The translations under genes and the position numbers were made by a program. This document shows positions 18,955 to 28,418 of a DNA stretch of 64,000 nt, in pieces. A model generated the notes under the pieces. The model did no database searches. It was not told the origin of the DNA and was given only the letters and a program-made list of their open reading frames with translations. The first letter of the stretch is position 1. Each line of letters starts with the position of its first letter. The stretch is from Burkholderiaceae bacterium (GTDB taxonomy: Bacteria > Pseudomonadota > Gammaproteobacteria > Burkholderiales > Burkholderiaceae_C), in assembly GCA_024235855.1 (NCBI GenBank), contig JACKLN010000001.1:372001-436000 (forward strand), read 5' to 3'.

Positions 18955-20964
18955 TCACGGGGCGGCCTCCGGCGGGGTGTCGGTCAAGCCCGGCAGGACG
19001 TACTCGGCCGCCGGCCGCGGCGTGCCGATGGGCGCCCCCGCCTCGCCGCGCTGCACGGCGGCGATGTCGGCCTCGCTGGGCACGACGCCGGCCAGCAGGT
19101 AGTCCAGCGCCCGGCGGGCGATGGGTGCCGCGGCCGCGGCGCCGAAGCCGGCGTTCTCGACGATGACGGCCAGCGCCACGGTGGGCGCGTCGATGGGCGC
19201 CACGGCCATGTAGAGCGAGTGGTCGCGCTGGTACTCGGCCAGCTTGCGGGCGTCGTACTTCTCGTTCTGGCGGATGGTGACCGCCTGCGCGGTGCCGGTC
19301 TTGCCGCCACTGCGGTAGGCCGCGCCGGCGAACACGCGCGCCGAGGTGCCCTCCTGCGTCACCCCCTCCAGCGCGTCGAGGATGACCTGCACGTGCTGCG
19401 GCTTGAGCGCCAGTGGCGGCAGCGGCTCGGTGTCCAGCGGGCGGCGCTCGCCGGTCACCGCGTCCTCGACCTCGCGCACCACGTGCGGCTGGAAGCGCTG
19501 GCCGCCGCTGGCCAGCGTGGCCGTGGCGCTGGCCAGCTGCAGCATGGTGAAGTGGTTGTAGCCCTGGCCGATGCCCAGCGAGATGGTCTCGCCGGCATAC
19601 CAGCGCTGCTGCTCCGGCCGCTTGTAGGCCGCGCGCTTCCAGGCGGTGGACGGCAGCACGCCGGTGAGTTCGCCGTCCAGGTCGATGCCGGTGCGCTGGC
19701 CGAAGCCGAAGGGCGCGAGCTGTTCGTGGATCAGGTCCACGCCCATGTCGTTGGCCAGCTCGTAGTAGTAGACGTTGCTCGACTTGACGATCGAGCGCTT
19801 CATGTCCACCGCGCCCAGGCCGACGTCGCCATGGCTGCGGAAGGTGTGGTTGCCCAGCGTGAAGGTGCCACCGTCATGGATCACCGTGTCGGCGCGCCGC
19901 TTGCCGGTGTTCAGCGCCGCGATGGCCATGAACGGCTTGTAGGTGGAGCCGGGCGGGTAGGTGCCCCGGAGGGCCCGGTTCAGCAGCGGCTTGTCCAGGC
20001 TCTCGTTGAGTGCACGCCAGCTGTCGTGGTCGATGCCATCGACGAACAGGTTGGGGTCGAAGGTGGGCTTGCTCACCAGCGCCAGCACCTCGCCGTTGCG
20101 CGGGTCGATGGCCACCAGGGCCCCGCGCCGGTTGCCGAACAGCTGCTCCACCAGCGCCTGCAGCCGGATGTCCACCGACAGCACCAACTTGTCGCCCGGC
20201 GTGGGCGGGTGGCTGCTGAGGCGCCGTACGGCGCGGCCGCCGGCGGTCTGCTCCACCTCCTCGAAGCCGGTGGTGCCGTGCAGCGCCGGTTCATAGCGCT
20301 GCTCCAAGCCCAGCTTGCCAATGACCTCGGTGCCGCGGTAGTTGGCCTGCGCCTCCTCGGGCCACTCGTCGATGCGCTTCTTTTCCGCGGCGTTGATGCG
20401 GCCGATGTAGCCCAGCAGGTGGCTGGCCGTCTCGCCCAGCGGGTAGTTGCGGAACAGGCGGGCATTGACGTCCACGCCGGGGAATCGGAAGCGCTGCGCC
20501 ATGAAGCGCGCCACCTCGGCGTCGGTAAGCCGGTTGCGGATGGGCACGGCGTCGAAGCGCTTGCCTTCCTCCAGCAGCCGGCGGAAGCGGCGGCGGTCGG
20601 CGGCGTCGATGGGCACCACCTGCGCCAGCTCGTCGATCAGCGCCTCGAGCTCGGCGCGACCACCCACCTCCGACGGCGTGATCTCCAGCGTGTAGGCCGA
20701 GTAGTTGTTGGCCAGCACCACACCGTGGCGGTCGACGATCAGCCCGCGGTTGGGCACCACCGGCAGCACCGCGATGCGGTTGGCCTCGGCCTGTGTGGCC
20801 AATTCGTCGTGGCGGATGACCTGCAGCCACACCAGGCGCGCCACCACCAGCGCAAAGCACAGCAGGACCAGCGCTGCAGCGGCCAGCAGCCGGCCACGAA
20901 AGCGGTCGAGTTCGCTGTCGATGTCCTTCAGCGCCGGAGCGGCGGTGGTGAATCGGCGGGTCAC
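18955..20964 (-). CDS. mrdA: Penicillin-binding protein 2 (peptidoglycan transpeptidase)
   Basis: The 669-residue protein starts at the GTG that overlaps the mreD stop (GTGA), reading VTRRFTTAAPALKD; longer frames are artefacts. One N-terminal membrane anchor (LLAAAALVLLCFALVVARLVWL) is followed by a periplasmic PBP dimerisation domain. The transpeptidase domain has the active-site tetrad in GSTYKPFM, SSN in KSSNVYYYE and KTGT in GGKTGTAQAV. It cross-links peptidoglycan with RodA in the elongasome. The Pro-rich C-terminal tail is short. Confidence 0.97.
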   Translation of the reverse strand: MTRRFTTAAPALKDIDSELDRFRGRLLAAAALVLLCFALVVARLVWLQVIRHDELATQAEANRIAVLPVVPNRGLIVDRHGVVLANNYSAYTLEITPSEVGGRAELEALIDELAQVVPIDAADRRRFRRLLEEGKRFDAVPIRNRLTDAEVARFMAQRFRFPGVDVNARLFRNYPLGETASHLLGYIGRINAAEKKRIDEWPEEAQANYRGTEVIGKLGLEQRYEPALHGTTGFEEVEQTAGGRAVRRLSSHPPTPGDKLVLSVDIRLQALVEQLFGNRRGALVAIDPRNGEVLALVSKPTFDPNLFVDGIDHDSWRALNESLDKPLLNRALRGTYPPGSTYKPFMAIAALNTGKRRADTVIHDGGTFTLGNHTFRSHGDVGLGAVDMKRSIVKSSNVYYYELANDMGVDLIHEQLAPFGFGQRTGIDLDGELTGVLPSTAWKRAAYKRPEQQRWYAGETISLGIGQGYNHFTMLQLASATATLASGGQRFQPHVVREVEDAVTGERRPLDTEPLPPLALKPQHVQVILDALEGVTQEGTSARVFAGAAYRSGGKTGTAQAVTIRQNEKYDARKLAEYQRDHSLYMAVAPIDAPTVALAVIVENAGFGAAAAAPIARRALDYLLAGVVPSEADIAAVQRGEAGAPIGTPRPAAEYVLPGLTDTPPEAAP

Positions 20965-21479
20965 AACGGTCGATTCTGGTCCGGATCGGGTGCGCGCCGC
21001 TGCGGAGCCAGCAACAGCAACGTGGCCACAGGCCACAGCAGGGCCTGGAATACCGGTGCCAGCCACATCGACCAGCCCGGGAACATGCCGCCGGCGGCGA
21101 GGCCGACGCCCAGCATCGTCACCTGGGCGAGCACGAACAGCGGCAGCACCTGCAGCATCTGCGCCGGCAGGTCGAACCACAGCAGGCGCCGGTGCATGGC
21201 CACCGCGCCGAACGACATGAGCGTGTAGGCCAGCGCATGCTGACCCAGGATCGCGCCCTGGTGCACGTCCATCACGACGCCGAAGACGAAGGCCAAGACG
21301 ATGCCCACGCGGCGCGGCTGGTGCACGGCCCAGAACACCAGCACCAGGGCCAGCAGGTCGGGCATGGCCGGGGCACGGCCGAAGGGGAGCAGGTTGGCCC
21401 CCAGCGCCAGCAGCAGCGTCAGGCCGATGAACCAGGGGCTGGCCGGCAGCAGCAGGGCCTCGCCGCGGCGCATGATCAT
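20961..21479 (-). CDS. mreD: Rod-shape-determining protein MreD
   Basis: The 172-residue hydrophobic protein has five to six membrane segments, of normal MreD length, with MPDLLALVLVFWAVHQPRRVG and FVFGVVMDVHQGAILGQHAL as the recognisable family core. It is the inner-membrane partner of MreC in the elongasome. It overlaps mreC by 4 bp at its start and mrdA by 4 bp at its end, so the three are translationally coupled. Confidence 0.95.
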   Translation of the reverse strand: MIMRRGEALLLPASPWFIGLTLLLALGANLLPFGRAPAMPDLLALVLVFWAVHQPRRVGIVLAFVFGVVMDVHQGAILGQHALAYTLMSFGAVAMHRRLLWFDLPAQMLQVLPLFVLAQVTMLGVGLAAGGMFPGWSMWLAPVFQALLWPVATLLLLAPQRRAPDPDQNRPL

Positions 21480-22402
21480 CGGGCGGCCTCCTGCGGCGAG
21501 CCCGCCGATGCCGCGGCCGACGCAGCAGGCGCAGCGGCGGCAGCCGCCTCGAGCGGGTCGATCACCAGCACATGGCGCACCCCGTCACCCGGCGCCGCGG
21601 GGGCCAGCAACACGCGCGCGAAGCCGCCTTCGGCACGACGCTCCACCTGGCGCACCGTGGCCACGGCCAGGCCGGCGGGGTAGATGCCGTCCAGACCGCT
21701 GGTCTGCAGCCGGTCGCCTTCGGCGATGTCGACGTTGGCAGCGACGAAGCGCAGTTCCATCGTCGCATCGCCTGCACCACGCACGCCACCGAACGCGGCC
21801 GCCCGCTGGCCGGTGCGCACATTCAGCACCGGGATCGCGGCATCGCGGTCGGACAGCAACGTGACCTCGGCGGACAGCGGGTACAGCCGCGTCACCTGGC
21901 CCAGCACACCGTCCGGCGAGATCACGGCCGAGCCCGGACGCAGGCCCTGGGCCTGGCCACGGTCGATGACGAGCTTGCGGCTGTAGGGGTCGGGCGACTC
22001 GAACAGCACCTCCGCCGCGCGCTGTCGCGGCACGCGCGCCGGCGCCAGCGCCAGCAGTTCGCGCAGGGCCTGGTTTTCGCGCGCCAGCTCGTCGGCACGC
22101 GCCGCCTGCTGCGCCAGCAGGGCCTGCGCCCGCCTGGCCTCGGCCGCCTCGGCCTGGGCCTGCTGCAGGCCCTGCAGGTAGCCGCCGCCGCCGCGCAGCA
22201 GTTCCACCGGCACCATCAATGCACGCTGCAAGGGCAGGAGCGCAGTGGCGACGGCGGTACGCAGCGGCGCGACGACGGTGAAGCGCGCGTCGGCCACCAT
22301 CAGGAACAGCGCCAGCGCGGCGCATACCGCCAGCTTGGTGACGGCCGACGGGCCCTGGCGGAAGAAGGGCGGCGGCGTGCGGTCCAGGGTGCCCAGGGGC
22401 AC
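21476..22402 (-). CDS. mreC: Rod-shape-determining protein MreC
   Basis: The 308-residue bitopic protein has a membrane segment at about 22-40, then a coiled coil rich in Ala/Gln/Glu (about 70-115). The periplasmic beta domain contains DRGQAQGLRPGSAVISPDGVLG and SDRDAAIPVLNVRTGQRA. An Ala-rich tail closes the chain. It scaffolds the elongasome and links MreB to PBP2. It is 12 bp downstream of mreB. Confidence 0.95.
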   Translation of the reverse strand: MPLGTLDRTPPPFFRQGPSAVTKLAVCAALALFLMVADARFTVVAPLRTAVATALLPLQRALMVPVELLRGGGGYLQGLQQAQAEAAEARRAQALLAQQAARADELARENQALRELLALAPARVPRQRAAEVLFESPDPYSRKLVIDRGQAQGLRPGSAVISPDGVLGQVTRLYPLSAEVTLLSDRDAAIPVLNVRTGQRAAAFGGVRGAGDATMELRFVAANVDIAEGDRLQTSGLDGIYPAGLAVATVRQVERRAEGGFARVLLAPAAPGDGVRHVLVIDPLEAAAAAAPAASAAASAGSPQEAAR

Positions 22403-22414
22403 GGCGCGGGCGCC

Positions 22415-23458
22415 TTATTCCGAGGTGAAGATCGAGCCCAGGCGCTCCATGCGTTCCAGCGCCATGCCGCAGCCGCGCACGACGCAGGTCAGCGGGTCCT
22501 CGGCCACCAGCACCGGCAGGCCGGTTTCCTCGGCCAGCAGGCGGTCCAGGTCGCGCAGCAGGGCGCCGCCACCGGTGAGCATCATGCCGCGCTCGGCGAT
22601 GTCGGCGCCGAGTTCCGGCGGCGTCTGTTCGAGCGCGTTCTTCACCGCGCTGACCATCTGGTTCAGCGGGTCGGTCAGGGCTTCCAGGATCTCGTTGGAG
22701 CTGACGGTGAAGCTGCGGGGCACGCCTTCGGAGAGGTTGCGGCCCTTGACCTCCATCTCCTTGACCTCGCTGCCGGGGAAGGCACTGCCGATGTTCTTCT
22801 TGATCGCCTCGGCGGTGGGCTCGCCGATCAGCATGCCGTAGTTGCGGCGGATGTAGTTGATGATGGACTCGTCGAACTTGTCGCCGCCGACGCGGATCGA
22901 GCCCTTGTAGACCATGCCGCCCAGGCTGATGACGCCCACTTCCGTGGTGCCACCGCCGATGTCCACCACCATCGAGCCGGAGGCTTCCGACACCGGCAGG
23001 CCGGCACCGATGGCCGCGGCCATCGGCTCCTCGATCAGGTAGACGTCGCTGGCGCCGGCGCCCAGGGCGCTTTCGCGGATGGCGCGACGCTCGACCTGGG
23101 TGCTGCCACAGGGCACGCAGATGATGATGCGCGGGCTCGGCTTCAGGACGGACCGCGGATGGACCATCTTGATGAACTGCTTGAGCATCTGCTCGGTGAC
23201 GGTGAAGTCGGCGATCACGCCGTCCTTCATCGGGCGGATGGCCTCGATGTTGCCGGGCACCTTGCCCAGCATGGCCTTGGCCTCGGCACCGACGGCCTGG
23301 ATGGTCTTCTTGCCGTTGGGCCCGCCTTCGTGGCGGATGGCGACCACCGAAGGTTCGTCGAGCACGATGCCCTTGCCGCGGACGTAGATGAGGGTGTTGG
23401 CGGTGCCGAGGTCGATGGCGAGGTCCGTCGAGAAGTAACGGCGCATGGAGGCGAACAT
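22415..23458 (-). CDS. mreB: Rod-shape-determining actin homologue MreB
   Basis: The 347-residue protein starts MFASMRRYFSTDLAIDLGTAN; the frame is open further upstream but without family similarity. The actin-fold phosphate and nucleotide loops are clear: IDLGTANTLIY, VVDIGGGTTEVG and MLTGGGALLRDL. It forms membrane-bound filaments that orient lateral wall synthesis. It is the first gene of the elongasome operon, and its promoter lies in the 223-bp gap shared with divergent gatC. Confidence 0.98.
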   Translation of the reverse strand: MFASMRRYFSTDLAIDLGTANTLIYVRGKGIVLDEPSVVAIRHEGGPNGKKTIQAVGAEAKAMLGKVPGNIEAIRPMKDGVIADFTVTEQMLKQFIKMVHPRSVLKPSPRIIICVPCGSTQVERRAIRESALGAGASDVYLIEEPMAAAIGAGLPVSEASGSMVVDIGGGTTEVGVISLGGMVYKGSIRVGGDKFDESIINYIRRNYGMLIGEPTAEAIKKNIGSAFPGSEVKEMEVKGRNLSEGVPRSFTVSSNEILEALTDPLNQMVSAVKNALEQTPPELGADIAERGMMLTGGGALLRDLDRLLAEETGLPVLVAEDPLTCVVRGCGMALERMERLGSIFTSE

Positions 23459-23681
23459 GAGAGCCTTGGCGGGCGGCCGGAGTGGCGCGATGTCGGGGTC
23501 GTGGCGGGGGCGCAGTGAAAGCGTGCGGGTCATGGGCCCACGCTAGCGAACAAACGCGGTTGGCCCGAGGCTTTCAGGTAACCGGGGATAATACTGCATC
23601 GCCCCTCGCAAACGCCCGCATCGTGCGCGTTTTCGCGGGTTTTCCGCTCCTGGCACCGACGCCCAGACCGCCCACCGAACC

Positions 23682-23981
23682 ATGGCCCTGACCCCCGAGG
23701 ACGTGAGCCGCATCGCCAGCCTGGCGCGGCTCGACCTCTCCCCCGCCGAACAGGCGGCGATGCTGACCCAGCTCGGCGGCTTCTTCCGCATCGTCGAGCA
23801 GATGAGCGCCGTCGACACCAGCGGCGTGGAACCGCTGTACACGCCGCTGTCAGCCGTGCAGCAGGTGGCGCTGCGCCTGCGAGACGACGCGGTCACGGAA
23901 GCCAACGAGCGCGACGCCAACCAGCAGAGCGCCCCGGCCGTCGAGGACGGGCTGTTCCTGGTGCCGAAGGTGATCGAATGA
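23682..23981 (+). CDS. gatC: Asp-tRNA(Asn)/Glu-tRNA(Gln) amidotransferase subunit C
   Basis: The 99-residue protein begins MALTPEDVSRIASLARLDLSPAE, the conserved GatC start, and has the VEPLYTPLSAVQQVALRLRDD stretch. It stabilises the GatA-GatB interface. It overlaps gatA by 4 bp (ATGA). A GATAAT sequence about 90 bp upstream (23587) may be its -10, but no good -35 is seen. Presence of GatCAB means that glutaminyl- and/or asparaginyl-tRNA is made by amidation. Confidence 0.95.
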   Translation: MALTPEDVSRIASLARLDLSPAEQAAMLTQLGGFFRIVEQMSAVDTSGVEPLYTPLSAVQQVALRLRDDAVTEANERDANQQSAPAVEDGLFLVPKVIE

Positions 23982-25471
23982 GTGCCGACCTGCACGACCT
24001 CGGGGTCGCCGAGGCCGCCCGCGCGATGGCCGACGGCCACGTCTCCAGCGCTGAACTGACGCAACATCTGCTGACGAGAGTTGCCGCCGACACCGAGCTC
24101 GGTGCCTTCCTCGCCGTCGATGCCGACGCCGCGCTGGCCCAGGCGCGCGCGGCCGACACGCGGCGCGCCCAGGGCCAGGCCGGGCCGCTGACCGGCGTGC
24201 CGGTGGCGCACAAGGACATCTTCGTCACCCGTGCCCTGCCCTCCACCGCCGGCTCGAAGATGCTCGCCGGCTACGCCAGCCCGTTCGACGCCACCGTGGT
24301 CCAGCGCCTGGCCGACGCCGGCACCGTCACCCTGGGCAAGCTCAACTGCGACGAGTTCGCCATGGGCTCGGCCAACGAGAACTCGGCCTACGGCCCGGCG
24401 AAGAACCCGTGGAACCGCACGCGTGTGCCCGGCGGCTCGTCCGGCGGTTCGGCCGCCGCGGTGGCGGCGCGCCTGGTGCCCGGCGCCACCGGCACCGACA
24501 CCGGGGGTTCGATCCGGCAACCGGCCAGCTTCACCGGCGTCACCGGCATCAAGCCCACCTACGGCGTCTGCAGCCGCTACGGCATGATCGCCTTCGCGTC
24601 CAGCCTGGACCAGGCCGGGCCGCTGGCGCGCAGCGCCGCGGACTGCGCCCTGCTGCTGTCGGCCATGAGCGGCTTCGACCCACGCGACGCCACCAGCGCC
24701 GAACGCCCGCCACAGGACTTCCACGCCCAGATGCTGGCGCCGCGCGAAGGCGCCACCGCGGCCCGGCCACTCGCCGGCCTGCGCATCGGCCTGCCCGCGG
24801 AGTTCTTCCCGGCCGCGCTGGCCGCGGACGTGGCCGGCACCGTGCGCGCCGCGCTGGCCGAGCTGGAAAAGCTCGGCGCAACGCTGGTGGACGTGAGCCT
24901 GCCGCGCACGGAACTGTCGATCCCCGTCTACTACATCATCGCGCCGGCCGAGGCCAGTTCCAACCTCAGCCGTTTCGACGGCGTGAAGTTCGGGCACCGC
25001 GCCGCGCAGTACGACGACCTCGTCGACATGTACCGCAAGACCCGCGCCGAAGGTTTCGGCCCCGAGGTCAAGCGCCGCATCATGATCGGCACCTATGTGC
25101 TGTCGCACGGCTACTACGACGCCTACTACCTGCAGGCGCAGAAGCTTCGCCGCATGATTGCCGACGACTTCCAGGCCTGCTTCGCGCAGTGCGACCTGAT
25201 CGCCGGCCCGGTGGCGCCCACCGTGGCCTGGGCCCTGGGCGACCAGGGCGACGACCCGGTCAAGGCCTACCTGGCCGACATCTTCACGCTGCCCGCCAGC
25301 CTGGCCGGCCTGCCCGGCATGAGCGTGCCGGCCGGCTTTGGCGCCGGCGGCCTCCCCGTCGGCCTGCAGCTGATCGGCAACTACTTCCAGGAGGGTGCGC
25401 TGCTGCACGCGGCGCACGCCTTCCAGCAGGCGACGGACTTCCACCGCCGCGCCCCGGAGGCCGCACGATGA
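23978..25471 (+). CDS. gatA: Asp-tRNA(Asn)/Glu-tRNA(Gln) amidotransferase subunit A
   Basis: The 497-residue amidase-signature enzyme has the catalytic Lys in PVAHKDIFVT (about 77), the Ser in GGSSGGSAAAVA, and the nucleophile Ser in TDTGGSIRQPA. It hydrolyses glutamine to supply ammonia to GatB. It is coupled to gatC and gatB by 4-bp ATGA overlaps on both sides. The length is normal. Confidence 0.98.
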   Translation: MSADLHDLGVAEAARAMADGHVSSAELTQHLLTRVAADTELGAFLAVDADAALAQARAADTRRAQGQAGPLTGVPVAHKDIFVTRALPSTAGSKMLAGYASPFDATVVQRLADAGTVTLGKLNCDEFAMGSANENSAYGPAKNPWNRTRVPGGSSGGSAAAVAARLVPGATGTDTGGSIRQPASFTGVTGIKPTYGVCSRYGMIAFASSLDQAGPLARSAADCALLLSAMSGFDPRDATSAERPPQDFHAQMLAPREGATAARPLAGLRIGLPAEFFPAALAADVAGTVRAALAELEKLGATLVDVSLPRTELSIPVYYIIAPAEASSNLSRFDGVKFGHRAAQYDDLVDMYRKTRAEGFGPEVKRRIMIGTYVLSHGYYDAYYLQAQKLRRMIADDFQACFAQCDLIAGPVAPTVAWALGDQGDDPVKAYLADIFTLPASLAGLPGMSVPAGFGAGGLPVGLQLIGNYFQEGALLHAAHAFQQATDFHRRAPEAAR

Positions 25472-26919
25472 ACGCACCCACGCTCGTGCGCGGCTACGAG
25501 GTCGTGATCGGCTTCGAGACCCACGCCCAGCTGTCCACCGCCAGCAAGATCTTCAGCGGCGCCAGCACTGCCTTCGGCGCCGAGCCCAACACCCAGGCCT
25601 GTGCGGTGGACATGGCCTTGCCCGGCACGCTGCCGGTGCTCAACCGCGGCGCGGTGGAGCGCGCGATCCGCTTCGGGCTGGCGGTGGGCGCGAAGATCGC
25701 GCCGCTGTCGATCTTCGCGCGCAAGAACTACTTCTACCCCGACCTGCCCAAGGGCTACCAGATCAGCCAGTACGAGATCCCGGTGGTGCAGGGGGGCCAG
25801 GTGGCCTACCTGCTGGATGGCCAGGAGCGCAGCGTGCGTCTGGTGCGCGCGCACCTGGAAGAAGATGCCGGCAAGAGCCTGCACGAGGACTACCACGGGC
25901 AGAGCGGCATCGACCTCAACCGCGCCGGCACGCCGCTGCTGGAGATCGTGACCGAGCCCGACCTGCGCAGCAGCGCCGAGGCCGTGGAGTACGCCAAGGC
26001 GCTGCACCGCCTCGTGGTCTGGCTGGGCATCTGCGACGGCAACATGCAGGAAGGCAGCTTCCGCTGCGACGCCAACGTCTCGGTGCGCCAGCCGGGCGCG
26101 CCGCTGGGCACGCGGCGCGAGATCAAGAACCTCAACAGCTTCCGCTTCCTGCAGCAGGCCATCGATTTCGAGGTCCAGTGGCAGATCGACCGTCTCGAGG
26201 ACGGCCTGCCGATCCACCAGGCCACCGTGCTGTTCGACCCGGACACCGGCGAGACGCGCGCGATGCGCAGCAAGGAAGACGCGCAGGACTACCGCTACTT
26301 CCCCGACCCCGACCTGCCGCCGCTGGTGATCGCGCCGGAGTGGGTGGAGCGCGAGCGCGCCGAGATGCCGGAACTGCCGGGCGCGATGGCGGCGCGCTTC
26401 CAGCAGGCCGACGGCCTGCCGGCCTACGACGCGGCCATGATGACGCAGAGCCTGGCCTTCGCGCGCTACTACGAGGTGGCGCGCGACGCTGGCGCGCCGG
26501 CGAAGATGGTGGCCAACTGGCTGATGGGCGAGATCAGCAAGCGCCTGAACGCGACCGATGCCGGCATCGAGGCCTGCCCGGTGCCGCCGGCACTGCTGGC
26601 TGCGCTGCTGCGACGGGTGCAGGACGGCACAGTCTCGCACAACGCGGCACGCCAGGTCTTCGAGTCACTGTGGTCGGGCGAGGCCGACGACGTCGATGCC
26701 GTGATCGCCTCCAAGGGCCTCAAGCAGATGAACGACGCCGGCGCGCTGGAGGCCATCGCCGCCGAGGTGCTGGCGAAGAACCCGAAGTCGGTGGAGGAGT
26801 TCCGCGCCGGCAAGGACAAGGCCTTCAACGCGCTGGTGGGCCAGGTGATGAAGGCCACTCAGGGCAAGGCCAACCCGGGCCAGGCCAGCGAGATCCTGCG
26901 CAAGCTGCTGGCGGGCTGA
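25468..26919 (+). CDS. gatB: Asp-tRNA(Asn)/Glu-tRNA(Gln) amidotransferase subunit B
   Basis: The 483-residue protein has the GatB kinase core (YEVVIGFETHAQLSTASKIFSG, KNYFYPDLPKGYQISQYE, GSFRCDANVSVR, EIKNLNSFRFLQQAIDFE) and the C-terminal tail domain that binds tRNA (from about 330, ending KATQGKANPGQASEILRKLLAG). It phosphorylates and then amidates Glu-tRNA(Gln) or Asp-tRNA(Asn). It is the last gene of gatCAB and is convergent with the following DUF4124 gene. Confidence 0.98.
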   Translation: MNAPTLVRGYEVVIGFETHAQLSTASKIFSGASTAFGAEPNTQACAVDMALPGTLPVLNRGAVERAIRFGLAVGAKIAPLSIFARKNYFYPDLPKGYQISQYEIPVVQGGQVAYLLDGQERSVRLVRAHLEEDAGKSLHEDYHGQSGIDLNRAGTPLLEIVTEPDLRSSAEAVEYAKALHRLVVWLGICDGNMQEGSFRCDANVSVRQPGAPLGTRREIKNLNSFRFLQQAIDFEVQWQIDRLEDGLPIHQATVLFDPDTGETRAMRSKEDAQDYRYFPDPDLPPLVIAPEWVERERAEMPELPGAMAARFQQADGLPAYDAAMMTQSLAFARYYEVARDAGAPAKMVANWLMGEISKRLNATDAGIEACPVPPALLAALLRRVQDGTVSHNAARQVFESLWSGEADDVDAVIASKGLKQMNDAGALEAIAAEVLAKNPKSVEEFRAGKDKAFNALVGQVMKATQGKANPGQASEILRKLLAG

Positions 26920-26946
26920 CCGCCGGAGCGGGCCTGCCGGGGCGAA

Positions 26947-27672
26947 CTATTCCCGGGGACGGCCGCCGCGGCCCGGCGCGACCGCCACGCTACCGATCGA
27001 CCCCGCCGGCGCGCCGGCCCACAGCTTCTGCAGGTGGGCCAGTTCGGCGTCGTAGAGCCGGTTGATGCGCTCGACCTCGGCTTCCTGGGTGCGCATCGCG
27101 GAGCGTTGTGCCGCCACGGCGGCGTCGTTGGCGTCCAGCTGCGCCTTCAGCGCGGCCGGCAATGGCTTGCCGACGTAGAACTCGGCCTCGTCGAGCAACG
27201 GCTTGCGGTCCAGGCTCAGTGCCTCCAGCCGCAGTTCGGACGCCCGGATGGCCAGCCGCACCGTGTCCAGCGCCGCATTGCGCGCCTTGTCGTGCGCCGC
27301 CTGGTCGGGGAACCGGTTCATCAGGTTGCGGTCGCGGCGCACCGCGTCGGCCTGCGCGGCACGCGCCTCGGCAGCGGCACGCTCGCGCGCTTCCTTGGCG
27401 GCACGCTCCTCGGCGGTCAGGGTCGGCGGCAGCACGCCCTTGAGCGAGCCGTCTCGGTTGAGGATGCGCTGTTCCTTGTGCGTGCAGGCCGGGATCGGCC
27501 GGTCGGAGGTCAGGCGCCGCCCCTGGTCGTCGATGCAGGTGTAGATGCCGGGGCCGGCGGCCGAAGCCGGTGGCGTTCGCTGGGCCAGCGCCGGCAGGGC
27601 CAGCACGCCCGAGGCCGCCAGCACGAGGCAGCGGGCGGCGGGGGCGGCAACGGGACGGCGACGGTGGCTCAT
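26947..27672 (-). CDS. Exported DUF4124-type protein
   Basis: The 241-residue protein has a signal peptide (MSHRRRP, then a hydrophobic core ending ALPALAQR). A short DUF4124-like domain follows, GIYTCIDDQGRRLTSDRPIPACTHKEQRILN (about 42-72), with its two Cys. Then come a long charged Ala/Arg/Glu coiled coil (about 85-225) and a Gly-Arg-rich end. It is likely periplasmic. Function is unknown; the family is common in betaproteobacteria. The start at MSHRRRP gives the signal peptide; longer readings enter pyrE's end. It is 37 bp downstream of pyrE on the same strand. Confidence 0.8.
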   Translation of the reverse strand: MSHRRRPVAAPAARCLVLAASGVLALPALAQRTPPASAAGPGIYTCIDDQGRRLTSDRPIPACTHKEQRILNRDGSLKGVLPPTLTAEERAAKEARERAAAEARAAQADAVRRDRNLMNRFPDQAAHDKARNAALDTVRLAIRASELRLEALSLDRKPLLDEAEFYVGKPLPAALKAQLDANDAAVAAQRSAMRTQEAEVERINRLYDAELAHLQKLWAGAPAGSIGSVAVAPGRGGRPRE

Positions 27673-27709
27673 GGGCAAGGCTGGGCAGACTCCGGCAGCG
27701 GGCGATGGT

Positions 27710-28408
27710 TCACGCGGCCTGCGCACCGTATCGGCTGCGGTAGGCCTGCACGGGCGCCAATGCCGCCTGCAGGGCCGGATCCTGCCCGGATTGCAGATAC
27801 TGAAGCAGGTCATCAAGGGTGGCAATCGCCGCTACTTCCAGTTTCAGACGCTGCCGGACATCCTGCACGGCCGACCAGGGCACGTCGGCGCCGTGCTCGG
27901 TGGCCATTTCCTGGCGGTCGAGCGCGATGGCCACGCCACAAGGGGTGCCGCCGGCGGCGGTGATCATCGCGATCGATTCGCGCACCGACGTGCCGGCCGA
28001 GATCACGTCGTCGATGATCAGCACGCGCCCGGCGACCTTGGCGCCGACCAGCGTGCCGCCCTCGCCGTGGTCCTTGGCTTCCTTGCGGTTGTAGGCGAAG
28101 GGCACGTTGCGGCCGAGCCGCGCCAGTTCGATGGCCACCGCCGCGGCCAGCGTGATGCCCTTGTAGGCGGGCCCGAAGAGCATGTCGAACGCGATGCCCG
28201 AGGCCAGCAGGCGGCGTGCATAGAATTCCGCCAGGCGGCCCAGCTTGGCGCCGTCGTCGAACAGGCCGGCGTTGAAGAAGTACGGCGACAGCCGCCCGGC
28301 CTTGGTCCTGAATTCGCCGAAGCGCAGCACCTGCGCGTCCACCGCGAAACGCACGAAGTCCTGGGCCAGGGGGTCGACCCCGTGGGCGGGGTTCTGTGTG
28401 CTTGTCAT
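27710..28408 (-). CDS. pyrE: Orotate phosphoribosyltransferase
   Basis: The 232-residue protein has the PRPP-binding motif VLIIDDVISAGTSV (about 130-143) and the flexible loop YNRKEAKDHGEGGTLVG with catalytic Lys. AGRLSPYFFNAGLFDDG is the N-terminal OPRT signature. It converts orotate and PRPP to OMP in de novo pyrimidine synthesis. Its ATG is only 10 bp from the likely xth start on the other strand. Confidence 0.97.
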   Translation of the reverse strand: MTSTQNPAHGVDPLAQDFVRFAVDAQVLRFGEFRTKAGRLSPYFFNAGLFDDGAKLGRLAEFYARRLLASGIAFDMLFGPAYKGITLAAAVAIELARLGRNVPFAYNRKEAKDHGEGGTLVGAKVAGRVLIIDDVISAGTSVRESIAMITAAGGTPCGVAIALDRQEMATEHGADVPWSAVQDVRQRLKLEVAAIATLDDLLQYLQSGQDPALQAALAPVQAYRSRYGAQAA

Positions 28409-28418
28409 GGAGGTTCCC

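Noticed and set aside
16755..21228. Long plus-strand frames across rodA, mrdA and mreD
   Set aside because: Low-complexity Arg/His/Gln-rich translations antisense to a well-conserved operon; no start signals or domains.
23560..23600. A full sigma-70 promoter for gatC or mreB
   Set aside because: GATAAT/TATTAT-like -10 elements exist on both strands but no -35 lies at 16-18 bp on either strand.
23543..25477. A 644-codon minus-strand frame across gatA
   Set aside because: Antisense shadow of gatC-gatA with no motif or ribosome site.
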